Shown here: piece by piece, positions 19,666 to 28,831 of the stretch
Position numbering within the stretch: position 1 is the first letter of the stretch
How the letters are laid out: each line of letters begins with the position of its first letter
NCBI GenBank assembly: GCA_002709835.1
Contig: PAQX01000022.1
Span: 1-64,000, forward strand
Source: Deltaproteobacteria bacterium
GTDB taxonomy: Bacteria > Myxococcota_A > UBA9160 > UBA4427
Direction: 5' to 3'
DNA: 64,000 nucleotides
The notes under the pieces: model-generated
The model's input: the letters and a program-made list of their open reading frames with translations, nothing else
Told to the model about the DNA's origin: nothing
Databases searched by the model: none
Translations under genes and position numbers: made by a program

Positions 19666-22443
19666 CTAGCGTCCGGACGCGCGTGGACCCACGCGCTCGA
19701 AGACCACCTCGTCCGCGCCCACGGGCATTTCGCGTCCGCTCGCTGCCGAATCGACGGGCGCCTCCGCCGTAGGTAGTTCGGCCGCCACCGCGCCGTAGCC
19801 CAGAGCCTCGAGCTGCGCGGCCAAGACGGCGTCGACGCTCGCCGAAGCCGTCCCCTCGAGTACGGCCGATCCGGGATTGAGAAAGGGCTCGCCGGGGTGA
19901 TGCACGATGCCGGCTCTTCCGCCGGTGGACGAGGCGAACGTCGCCGCGGCAGCCGGCCCGGAAGCGGCGCCGGCTGCACAGGCGGTGGAATCACCCGTGT
20001 AGGGCGCCTCGCCGCAGAAGACGTCCATCTCTCCGAGCGATGCGGGAATCGCGACGCGCAGACCGGTGGCGGGCGGATCCGTTTCGAGGGCGACGGAGAA
20101 CCACGCGGTCGGCTTCGCAGCCACGAGCCGAACGCGGAGGTGTCGGTCATCGATGCGTTCGAGGACGGCCCCGACCGACGGCCACAGGACCGCGTCTCGA
20201 ATCGCGCCATGGCTCTCGATGTCGATCACGCCCTTTCCGCGCGGCGCCTCGAATCGGACGGCGAGCTCCGTGCGCCCACGCAGATTGCGCGACCAGCGAC
20301 GCGCGACGTCCTCCCCCTCGCCCCCCCCCAAAGGTTCGCGCTCCTCGCCGAGGGTCATCCGCTCGGGGACTCCGATCTGGTCCTCGAGGGTGATCCGGTC
20401 GACCTGCTCGGGAGTAATCCGCGCGATTCGATACGCCGCTTCGTAGGGCGGCTGGACCGCGGCTTCGACCGCGTCGCGCCCTGCCAGCGCTCCGTCGCCA
20501 TCGCCGTCGCGAAGCAACGCGCGACCGTCGGTGGCGATCGGAGGCAACCCGAGAAAAGAGAGGAACGTGGCGGGGACGTCCGCGATCGAGGCGATCTCCG
20601 CACGCCGACCGCGATCTTCGGGTCGGTGGGTCCGGATCACGAGGGGCACCCGCAATAGCTCCGGCTGGAGTTCCTGACCGTGCTCCAGCAGGTGCGTTCG
20701 CTCCTGGAACACGTCTCCGTGATCGCTGGTGACCGCGACGATCTCCGAGGATGCGGCCGGGAGATCCTCCAGGCCGGACAGGAAACGCGCCATCCGCCGA
20801 TCCACTCGGAGAATTCCCGCGCGATAGGCGGCGAAGAGCAGGTCGAGCTGGGCCTGCGGGAGTCGCTCGCCGTTCGATCGCCAGGCTTCCATCCACGCCC
20901 ACATCTCGCTGCGCGAAGGAAGTCCCTCCGTCGACGAGCGCCCCGCGTACCGAGCGAAGGCGTCCGGGTCCGGGTGATAGGGAGCATGCGCCTCGTAGCT
21001 GTGAAGGAAGAGAAAGCTCGGCCCGCTCGTTCGGGCGAGTGAGTCGAGGGACCCTTCGACGCCCTCCTTCAGCATGTGATTCGAAGGCAGGACGACGTAT
21101 CGATCGAACCCGTTCGAATGACCGAAGCGCGCGTCGACGAAGCCCCCCTCCGTCCACGCCTCGGTCCAGAACCCCGCGCCGCGAAGCGCCTTCGCGAGGC
21201 TCGGCTGGGAAATCGGGTAGACGCGACTCCCGCCTTCGACACCGTGCCGTGTCGGCCAGAACCCGGTCAACATGCTCACGTGGGAAGGCAACGTCCAGGA
21301 GGACGTGGAGTAGGCCTGATCGAACACGATCGCCGCCTCGGCCCACGCGTCGAGCGCTGGGCTTGGGTCCCCTTCGGCTCCGTAGAGACCCAGGATGTCG
21401 GCGCGCACGGTGTCCAGGGAGACCAGTACGGCGCGCGGACTCGGCCGTGTGTCCCGGGGCAGTGCCCTCACCGCCGCGACGACGACCGCCGCGTCCTGGT
21501 CGTCTTCCCCCAGGCCGTACACGAGGCTGGCCGGAACATCGAGATCGACGTCCCAGAACACCTCGTTCCAAAGCACCGTCTGCCCTGCGGGCGCGACCGG
21601 GTCGATCTCGATCCGCGTGGCGTCGACGACCTCGCCGCCGCGTTCGATCTTGAGCGACAAGGCGCGCGACCGGGATCCGGCATGGACTGCGGCGCCTCGC
21701 AGCCGCCACCGACCGGCCGGCAGCGGCTGGGTGCGTACCTCCCCCGGCGCGAGCAGGAAGGCGGGCCGCACTTCGCTGCCCATCCGGATCGCGTCGAGCG
21801 GGTCCTCCGCCACGCGGTCGACCCCGAAATCACTCGGCCAACCAAAGGTCGCCAGCGCGCCCACGGCGAGACGGACAGGATGCGGCGCCTCGATCTGGAG
21901 ACGGACCTCGACGATTTCGTCCACGAAGCCGGGCGCGCCCCGGAGCATCCGGCGGGCGACCTGCTTTCCGGGCTCGGGCATCGGCCACGAAACGTGGCGA
22001 CTGAAGTCGAAGGCCTCGCCTTCCCGCCTCCAGAAGAAGCGCACGACGCAGGGACGGTCGTTGATCGCCTCGAACTCGATCTCGAACGCGTCGTCGGCCG
22101 CGAATTCGGCGCCCCACTCGACGTGCGCGTTGCCTTCCCCGGTCGACTCGATCACGAACGAGTCGAGGGACCCCGCCGCCACGCGCCGCGCCCGAAAGAG
22201 CTCGGCACTCGGATCCGCGACGAGTCCGGCGAGGAGGTCGAGCGCGCGCACCTGATGGGCGCGAAGATCGAGATACCCGCGCACGGGCTCGCCGGGCGTC
22301 ACCACCACTGACGCGCCCGAGTCCTTCGGCGCCGGGGCGTCCTCGCGGCCGCTGCACGCCGAGAGACCGAGCGACGTGATCCAGATCGTCGTCAGGACGA
22401 CGAGGCCGAGCCCCCGCGATTCGCGTCCGGCCGTTCGCCCCAT
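19666..22443 (-). CDS. Sulfatase-superfamily lipoprotein
   Basis: Lipobox-like LGLSACSG; RAVLVSLDTVRADILGLYG...TSSWTLPSHVSMLTGFWPTRHGV; TSDHGDVFQE. Start set at MGRTAGRES. Confidence 0.85.
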   Translation of the reverse strand: MGRTAGRESRGLGLVVLTTIWITSLGLSACSGREDAPAPKDSGASVVVTPGEPVRGYLDLRAHQVRALDLLAGLVADPSAELFRARRVAAGSLDSFVIESTGEGNAHVEWGAEFAADDAFEIEFEAINDRPCVVRFFWRREGEAFDFSRHVSWPMPEPGKQVARRMLRGAPGFVDEIVEVRLQIEAPHPVRLAVGALATFGWPSDFGVDRVAEDPLDAIRMGSEVRPAFLLAPGEVRTQPLPAGRWRLRGAAVHAGSRSRALSLKIERGGEVVDATRIEIDPVAPAGQTVLWNEVFWDVDLDVPASLVYGLGEDDQDAAVVVAAVRALPRDTRPSPRAVLVSLDTVRADILGLYGAEGDPSPALDAWAEAAIVFDQAYSTSSWTLPSHVSMLTGFWPTRHGVEGGSRVYPISQPSLAKALRGAGFWTEAWTEGGFVDARFGHSNGFDRYVVLPSNHMLKEGVEGSLDSLARTSGPSFLFLHSYEAHAPYHPDPDAFARYAGRSSTEGLPSRSEMWAWMEAWRSNGERLPQAQLDLLFAAYRAGILRVDRRMARFLSGLEDLPAASSEIVAVTSDHGDVFQERTHLLEHGQELQPELLRVPLVIRTHRPEDRGRRAEIASIADVPATFLSFLGLPPIATDGRALLRDGDGDGALAGRDAVEAAVQPPYEAAYRIARITPEQVDRITLEDQIGVPERMTLGEEREPLGGGEGEDVARRWSRNLRGRTELAVRFEAPRGKGVIDIESHGAIRDAVLWPSVGAVLERIDDRHLRVRLVAAKPTAWFSVALETDPPATGLRVAIPASLGEMDVFCGEAPYTGDSTACAAGAASGPAAAATFASSTGGRAGIVHHPGEPFLNPGSAVLEGTASASVDAVLAAQLEALGYGAVAAELPTAEAPVDSAASGREMPVGADEVVFERVGPRASGR

Positions 22444-22628
22444 CGCTCGCGGCGCTCCCTTCGATCGCGATCTCCGCCGGGGTTCCCTCGATCCGCGTCC
22501 CTCGAGATCGGCGGCCAGGTCGCGGATTCGCCTCGAACGGGTCGTGGTCGCGCGCACGGTATAGTTTCGTGCGAGCCGCCGCGTCGCTCGCGGCGAATCT
22601 ACCCTACGAGGGGCCCGCCGCGCCATCC

Positions 22629-24044
22629 ATGGTCTTCTCCGAGCCGGTCTTCCTGTTCGCGTTCCTTCCCGTCGCGCTCGTCCTGGTGGCCGTCTGTGCG
22701 CGCCGACCGGTGCTCCATTCGAGCGCGCTGCTCGGCCTCAGCCTCGCCTTCTACACCTGGTCCTCCGGACGACTCGTCTTTCTCCTGATCGGGTGCCTCG
22801 TCGCCAACTGGGCGCTCGCGCGGGCGATCGAACGCAGCGGAGACCGCCGCTGGCTCTCGCTCGGGTTCGTCGTCAACTTCCTGCCCCTCGCCTATTACAA
22901 GTACGCCTTCTTCGCGGCCAGCCAGATCGACCGGATCTCCGGCGCTGCCTGGGCGCCCGGCTTCGCCGACGTCGTCCTTCCCGTCGGCATCTCGTTCTTC
23001 GTCTTCCAGGGCGTCTCCTACCTGGTCGACGTCGCCCGGGGAGACACCCGCGCCGAGCCGAACCCGATTCACTTCGGTGCCTACCTCGCCTTCTTTCCCC
23101 AACTGATCGCGGGACCGATCGTGCGCTATCGCGACGCGATCGAGGACTACCGCGCACCGGCCCACTCGCTCGATCGAGCCGCCTATGGCGCGCGACGATT
23201 CGCGCACGGCCTGCTCAAGAAGATCCTGATCGCGGACACCGTCGCGCCGATCGCGGACGCTTGCTTCGCGACGGGAGGCGACGCGCTCTCGATGGGCGCG
23301 GCCTGGCTCGGCGCGCTCGCGTATTCGATCCAGATCTACTTCGACTTCTCCGGTTACTCCGACATGGCGATCGGCCTGGCCGCCATCTGCGGCATCGACC
23401 TCCGCGAAAACTTCGAACGCCCCTACGCGAGCGCGACCCTCACGGAGTTCTGGCGTCGCTGGCACATCTCGCTCTCGAGCTGGTTCCGCGACTACCTCTA
23501 CATTCCGCTCGGGGGCAACCGGGCGGGAACGGCGCGGGTCTACGCGAACCTCCTCGTGGTCTTCTTCACCACCGGCCTGTGGCACGGGGCTGCCTGGAGC
23601 TTCGTCGCCTGGGGCCTCTACCATGGCCTCTTCCTGATCGGAGAACGCCTGCTGATCCCGAGGGAGCGCCTCGCCGCCGCCGGGCTCTTCTCGCGATTCG
23701 CGTATGCCTTCCCCGTCACCGTCGTCGGCTGGGTCGTCTTCCGAGCCGACTCGTTGGGCGAGGCGATCGAGTACGTCGGCGCGATGTTCACGCCTTCCCC
23801 GAATCCCGCCGCCCTGCCCGCGCTCGTCGAGCAGGCGGCGACGCCGGCCACGATCGCCGTCCTGCTGCTCGGGACCTCCTGCTTCTTCATGCCGCGGGAA
23901 GGGCGTCCCGCCGTCTGGCTTCGCGAAGCGGTCGCCGGCCCGGCGGATTGGGGGCGCACGGTCTACCTGACCCTCGCCCTCGCCGTGAGCGGCCTCCTCG
24001 CGCTGACCAGTGGATTCAGCCCCTTCCTCTACTTCCGGTTCTGA
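22629..24044 (+). CDS. MBOAT-family O-acyltransferase (AlgI-like)
   Basis: PVGISFFVFQGVSYLVDVARGD; FPQLIAGPIVRYRD; FWRRWHISLSSWFRDYLYIPLGGNR; FFTTGLWHGAAWSFVAWGLYHG. Confidence 0.95.
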   Translation: MVFSEPVFLFAFLPVALVLVAVCARRPVLHSSALLGLSLAFYTWSSGRLVFLLIGCLVANWALARAIERSGDRRWLSLGFVVNFLPLAYYKYAFFAASQIDRISGAAWAPGFADVVLPVGISFFVFQGVSYLVDVARGDTRAEPNPIHFGAYLAFFPQLIAGPIVRYRDAIEDYRAPAHSLDRAAYGARRFAHGLLKKILIADTVAPIADACFATGGDALSMGAAWLGALAYSIQIYFDFSGYSDMAIGLAAICGIDLRENFERPYASATLTEFWRRWHISLSSWFRDYLYIPLGGNRAGTARVYANLLVVFFTTGLWHGAAWSFVAWGLYHGLFLIGERLLIPRERLAAAGLFSRFAYAFPVTVVGWVVFRADSLGEAIEYVGAMFTPSPNPAALPALVEQAATPATIAVLLLGTSCFFMPREGRPAVWLREAVAGPADWGRTVYLTLALAVSGLLALTSGFSPFLYFRF

Positions 24045-24090
24045 TGTCCCGACGAACTTCCACACTCGAGACGAGCACGGACGCGAGCGC

Positions 24091-25623
24091 ATGAACCGTC
24101 GACTCGCCGGACTCCAACTCGGTCTCTTCGGTCTCTTTCTCGTCCTCCCGGTCGGCGTGCTGATCGCCTTGGGACCACCCGCGCCCTACGTCTACGGGCG
24201 TGCACAAACGGAGTGGCCCCCGATCTCCCATCTGCTCGCGTTCGAGCCGGAGGCCAGGCAGGCGTTCGCGACCGCCCTGCTCGACCGGCTGGCCGTCCGT
24301 CGCGAGACGATCCGGCTGCGCAACACGTTGACCTGGTCGGCGACCGGTTCGATCGATCGCGAGAAGGTCGTTTCCGGGGCGCCGGGTTGGCTCTTCTACA
24401 AACCCGCCTTCGCCGCCTGGGACTGCGAGCGCCATGGGCGGCTCGACCGCGGCCTCCACCGGCTGGCGCTACTGACGGAGCTCGCCGCCGCGAACGACCT
24501 CCCCCTCGTGATCGCGAACGCGCCCAACAAGGCGGCCATCGCGCGCGACCAAAGCGGGGGAAGAGCCGACCTCTACTCGGCCTGCTTCTACGCCTACGAG
24601 GCACGCGCCCGAAGACGCTTCGCCGACCTCGACTCGGCGCATTTCATCGACCATGCCCCGGGACTGCTGGAACGCGAGGGCGAAGAGGACACCTACCTCC
24701 CGACCGATACCCACTGGACCCGCCGCGCGGCCTATGCCGCGTTCGAGGATCTCCTGCGCGAGACCGCGCTGGATCGTGAAGCGCCGCCGAAGCCGAAGCC
24801 CGACACGACCGAGAAGATCTCGGACCTCGGCAACCAGATCCTTCTCGTGGGCGCGCCGCTCGAAGACCCTTCCTACGCGGCGACCTCGATCGAAGCGCGC
24901 GCCGTCGGTGAGGGCGTCGTCGTGATTCACGATTCCTTCTACCAGGAAGCCCCCGACCTCCTCGACGCCATGCTGCCCGGGGTCCGGCGCGTCAACGTGA
25001 ACTTCCCCGAGTTCTCTTCCATCGATCTTCGCGAGGCCGAGCACGTCGTCCTCGAGAGCGCCGAGCGCGCGATCCTGTCCCGGGTCCTCGACCACGGGTT
25101 CTTCGGCTGGCATTCGCGGGTCGGACGTTGGCTGCTCGACGGCATGGATCGCGCGGCGGCTTCCTGCCGCTGGACCGAAAGTAGGGATCTCACCGCGGGG
25201 GCCGAACGGTCGTCGCTGTCGCTCGAGGCGGACGGTTCGATGCAGGCCGACGGACCGGCACCGAAGCTCTTCGTCTCGCTCCCGGAAATAAGCGGCGACG
25301 CGACCTGCCTTCGACTCACCTTGTCTTCACAGGCCCCCGTGCATCCGCGCCAGGTCGCGCGCCTCTACCTCGACGCGAAGCAGGTCCGCATCGCGCCCGA
25401 AGACCGCGTCTTCGAGTTCGTCCATGGTCGAACCGTCGAGCTCCGCTACGGCCGCAGGAGAGATGGGACGGCGGCCGATCGCCTCGCTTTCGTCCTCCCG
25501 GCGAGCGCGGCGGGGCGGCGCATTCGGATCGACTTCCAGGAGCTGCCCGCCGACGCGCGACTCGGAGCGATCGAGGTGGCGCCCAGGTTCGGCGCCGCGC
25601 CGGCCCGATCGGCGAATCCCTAG
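24091..25623 (+). CDS. AlgX/AlgJ-like SGNH-type acetyltransferase/hydrolase
   Basis: Directly downstream of the MBOAT gene; GAPGWLFYKPAF; LPTDTHWTRRAAYAAFEDLL; VVVIHDSFYQ. Confidence 0.82.
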   Translation: MNRRLAGLQLGLFGLFLVLPVGVLIALGPPAPYVYGRAQTEWPPISHLLAFEPEARQAFATALLDRLAVRRETIRLRNTLTWSATGSIDREKVVSGAPGWLFYKPAFAAWDCERHGRLDRGLHRLALLTELAAANDLPLVIANAPNKAAIARDQSGGRADLYSACFYAYEARARRRFADLDSAHFIDHAPGLLEREGEEDTYLPTDTHWTRRAAYAAFEDLLRETALDREAPPKPKPDTTEKISDLGNQILLVGAPLEDPSYAATSIEARAVGEGVVVIHDSFYQEAPDLLDAMLPGVRRVNVNFPEFSSIDLREAEHVVLESAERAILSRVLDHGFFGWHSRVGRWLLDGMDRAAASCRWTESRDLTAGAERSSLSLEADGSMQADGPAPKLFVSLPEISGDATCLRLTLSSQAPVHPRQVARLYLDAKQVRIAPEDRVFEFVHGRTVELRYGRRRDGTAADRLAFVLPASAAGRRIRIDFQELPADARLGAIEVAPRFGAAPARSANP

Positions 25624-27032
25624 GACGGGGATCCATCTCGGGGGAACGCCGACCCGGGCCCGACGCGCCGGTAGATCGCCTCCAGTGCGGCCGTGTGCTC
25701 TTCGATCGGCGGGACGCGCGGCACCCGCTCCGCCATCGAGCGGGCGAAACCAGGCTCGTCGGCCAGACGCCGGAGCACCGCCGCGAGGGCGGGCACGTCC
25801 CCGGGCTCGAAGAGCAGCGGCTCGAGCGCCCCCAACAGCTCGGGGTGCCCTCCCACCCGGGACGCGACCACGGGCCGGCCGAGGGCCAGGGCTTCGAGAA
25901 TGCTGAGCGGCGCGTTCTCCCGCCAGACCGAAGGCACGATCACGGCGTCGAGCGCAGCGACGTGCCCGGCGACCTCGTTCGGTCGCGCCTCGCCCCGGAA
26001 CCGGATCCCGGGATGGCGCGCCCACGCACGAACCTCGGCCACGTACGCCGGTGCGTCGTCGAGCGAGCCCCATAGGTCGAGGCGCGCGTCTTCGGGGAGC
26101 GTCTCGAACGCGCGCACCAGATCGTGCACGCCCTTGTGCGGAACGATCGAGCCGACGTATCCGAACCGACGCGCACGCTCGGCGGGGGGGCGCCCGACCT
26201 CCCCCTCCAACGAGAGACCGTGCGGGACGTGGAGACAGCGCCCCTCCTCGAGGCCGAACTCGATCGCCCCTCGACGCATGTCTCCGGAGGGTGAAACGAA
26301 GAGGTCGACTTCCGAAGCGAAGGCGCGCAGCGCCGACCATCGCGCCTCGATGGCGCGCTGCCCCGCGTGGCGAACCAGGGAGGTCCAGACCCGCTTCGCC
26401 ACGCCCGAGCGACCGGGACGCGTCGGGGTGGGCGAAGGCGCGTCCCGATCGTCGCCGGACGGCGACCGGTCTAGCACTGGAACGGCGCTTGCCGCGCGGC
26501 GCAAACGGGCTCGCTGACGGGCGCCGCGCATCCGGAGCGCGGGGCCGATCTGCGACGACACGCAGGCGCCGCAGCGCGACTCGTCGAGGACTTCGCACCG
26601 GGTCCGATCGGCGTGGAAGCGTTGTCCTCCGGAGGCGCAGGAGAGCCAATGGTCATGGAGGGTCATCACGACGGGAATGCCGCGGCGCCGGGCGATCCGG
26701 GGAAGAGACAATCCGAGATTTCCCAGGTGCTGAACGTGGACCACGTCCGGTCGGAAGGCGTCGAGGCCCCGCTCGATCCCCGGTTCGACCCGCGGATCGA
26801 GCCAGGTCCGCTCGAACCGATGCCAGCGCCGGTCCTGCGCGAGCGCGAAGAGAGAAACCGCTCCCTCGACGGAGGTTTCGACGTCTCCGGCCGAAGCAGA
26901 AGCCCCGAGTCGCGCGAACAGGATTCCAACTTCGTGCTGGCGCGCCTGATCGTGCGCCACGCGATTCGTGTAGACTTCGATTCCGGCGACCTGCTCCGGC
27001 AGATAGTCGTGGAGCGCGTGAAGAATCCGCAT
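25620..27032 (-). CDS. Glycosyltransferase family 4
   Basis: MRILHALHDYLPEQVAGIEVYTNRVAHDQ...; FGYVGSIVPHKGVHDLVRAFE; VPSVWRENAPLSILEALALGRPVVASRVGGHPELL. Start moved from 28478 because the upstream part of that ORF is antisense to the exosortase. Confidence 0.92.
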   Translation of the reverse strand: MRILHALHDYLPEQVAGIEVYTNRVAHDQARQHEVGILFARLGASASAGDVETSVEGAVSLFALAQDRRWHRFERTWLDPRVEPGIERGLDAFRPDVVHVQHLGNLGLSLPRIARRRGIPVVMTLHDHWLSCASGGQRFHADRTRCEVLDESRCGACVSSQIGPALRMRGARQRARLRRAASAVPVLDRSPSGDDRDAPSPTPTRPGRSGVAKRVWTSLVRHAGQRAIEARWSALRAFASEVDLFVSPSGDMRRGAIEFGLEEGRCLHVPHGLSLEGEVGRPPAERARRFGYVGSIVPHKGVHDLVRAFETLPEDARLDLWGSLDDAPAYVAEVRAWARHPGIRFRGEARPNEVAGHVAALDAVIVPSVWRENAPLSILEALALGRPVVASRVGGHPELLGALEPLLFEPGDVPALAAVLRRLADEPGFARSMAERVPRVPPIEEHTAALEAIYRRVGPGSAFPRDGSPS

Positions 27033-27152
27033 TCCTGATCCCGTTCGTTCGGTCGGCAGGGTAGCCGAGGTACGAGCCTCGAGACCGAAAAGGCGATCGC
27101 CGCAGAGAGCGCGCCCAGCGCGGTGCGGCCGCTTCGAGATGGCGACCGACCC

Positions 27153-28715
27153 ATGAACCACTCCTCCCGCATCGCGCTCATGCTCGCCGCCGTCTGGGTC
27201 GGACTCGTCTTCGCGGTGCGCGACGTGCTCGCCCTCTTTCCTTCTTCGCGTGGATCGGCGCCACTCGAAGCCTTCCTCTTCGACACCGACGCCGTGATCC
27301 CGGCGCTGCACGTCGCCCTCGCGACCCTCGTCCTCTTCCTTCGGCGCGGCGCGCTGACCGAGGCCGCCCTCGGAGAGCGATCGGGGACGCGGCTGCTTCC
27401 GCTCGCGGTCTCTTCCTTGGGGCTGCTGGTGCTCTGGTGGGCCCACCGCTCGGGCCAGGCGGATTTGCAGATCGACGCCCTCCTGGTGCTGACGGCGGCC
27501 GCGGCCCTCTGGATCGGCGGAACGAAGCTCCTGGGGCAGTGCATCTTGCCGATCGCGCTCTTGGCGCTCGCGCGCCCCTGGCCCCCGATGCTCGCCCACC
27601 ATGTCCACGAAGGCCTGCAGACGATGACCGGCGACGCCGTGACCGCGATCCTCTCGACCTTCGGCGAGGTCGAGCGCAGCGGTCACCTGATGAGCTGGGA
27701 CGGGCGTCTCTTCGAGGTCATCGAAGGCTGCAGCGGCCTCAAGATCGAGATCTCGCTGCTGTCGGCGACGCTCGTCTACGCCGCCTTCCTCTCCCGGAGT
27801 CGCCAGCAGACGCTCGGCCTCGTCGCGCTGGCGCTGGTGCTGGCCCCCGTGATCAACGTGGCGCGCGTGCTCGTGATCATGACCGATTCCTCCGCGACGA
27901 TCGGCGAGGACCACACCTCGCAGGGGCTCGTCGCGATCTCCCTCGGCGTCGTCCTCCTCGCCGTGATCGACCACTTCCTCGAGTCCTCGCTCTGGCCGCC
28001 TCCCGAGGGCGAGGAGACGACCGCCCAGCCGACCTTGAGCCCGTCGCCGACGTCCGACGTGGGCAGCATCGTAGGCGTCGCGTGCACCACGATCCTCGCC
28101 ATCGCGATGGGTTTCGTGGTGCCTCCGCCCTCCCATTCCGAGAAGCTCGAGGGCTGGGCGCTCCACGAGATCCGTCCCGTCATGGGGGACTGGAAGCGGG
28201 TCGGCTCCCGTACCGTCGAGCCGACGTTCTTCGGCAGCGTGAAGTTCCAGAGTCGACTCTTCTGGGAGTTCGAACACCGGGACGGGACCCGCGCCCTGGT
28301 GTTCGCCGCGATCGACAACCGTCGCCGACGCGACTACAGCGGCTACTCCCCCAAGACGCGCTCCCTCGACCGGACCTGGGAGATCGTCGAGCACGAACGT
28401 GTCCATCTGGACGAGCTTGACGTCGAGTCGGACCGCGCCCTCATGCGCGCGAAAGAGGCGTGGTGGGAGGTGCTCCACTACCGGATCGCCGAACGCCCCC
28501 TCCTGATGGCCTCCTTCGACTGGCTGCTCGCGCGTGACCTCTGGCGGGGCACACCGGCCTCGGATCTCGTCGTCGTGCGCCTCGCGGTCTCCACCGACGG
28601 CCCCCGAAACCCGCGGGCACGCCGCGCCCTCGCCGACCTTCAGCGCGAAGTCTCGGCCGCCCTTCGCCGGGCGGCGCCGGAGGGCGCCCGGGCGCGACTA
28701 GGCTGGCCCCAGTGA
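27153..28715 (+). CDS. Exosortase fused to a C-terminal EpsI domain
   Basis: Multi-TM N-terminal region with EGCSGLKIEISLL (Cys), INVARVLVI (Arg) and EDHTSQGLVAI (His), matching the exosortase Cys/Arg/His pattern. Soluble C-terminal EpsI-like region (PSHSEKLEGWALHEIRPVMGDWKRVGSRTVEP...). Confidence 0.88.
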   Translation: MNHSSRIALMLAAVWVGLVFAVRDVLALFPSSRGSAPLEAFLFDTDAVIPALHVALATLVLFLRRGALTEAALGERSGTRLLPLAVSSLGLLVLWWAHRSGQADLQIDALLVLTAAAALWIGGTKLLGQCILPIALLALARPWPPMLAHHVHEGLQTMTGDAVTAILSTFGEVERSGHLMSWDGRLFEVIEGCSGLKIEISLLSATLVYAAFLSRSRQQTLGLVALALVLAPVINVARVLVIMTDSSATIGEDHTSQGLVAISLGVVLLAVIDHFLESSLWPPPEGEETTAQPTLSPSPTSDVGSIVGVACTTILAIAMGFVVPPPSHSEKLEGWALHEIRPVMGDWKRVGSRTVEPTFFGSVKFQSRLFWEFEHRDGTRALVFAAIDNRRRRDYSGYSPKTRSLDRTWEIVEHERVHLDELDVESDRALMRAKEAWWEVLHYRIAERPLLMASFDWLLARDLWRGTPASDLVVVRLAVSTDGPRNPRARRALADLQREVSAALRRAAPEGARARLGWPQ

Positions 28716-28744
28716 AAAACGCCCGCACCCTGATACGGGTGCGG
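28715..28744 (-). terminator. Rho-independent terminator for the minus-strand gene at 28832-29707
   Basis: Perfect 8-bp stem ccgcaccc(28723-28730)/gggtgcgg(28737-28744), 6-nt loop, followed on the minus strand by GCGTTTTT. Confidence 0.75.
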
Positions 28745-28831
28745 ACGCTCATCGATCGTTCGTCGGGCTACGGCCCAGAGAGGGCCGTTGCCCCTGGCGG
28801 AACGTGCGCGAGATTCTCGCGCGCTCCTGGA

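Noticed and set aside
20321-20329. Poly-C(9) tract in the sulfatase-like gene as a phase-variation switch
   Set aside because: Frame intact; it encodes a Gly run. Would need read-level length heterogeneity to support it.
27033-28478. N-terminal extension of the GT4 ORF (25620-28478)
   Set aside because: Antisense to the exosortase; the true GT start is MRILHALHDYLPEQ at 27032.
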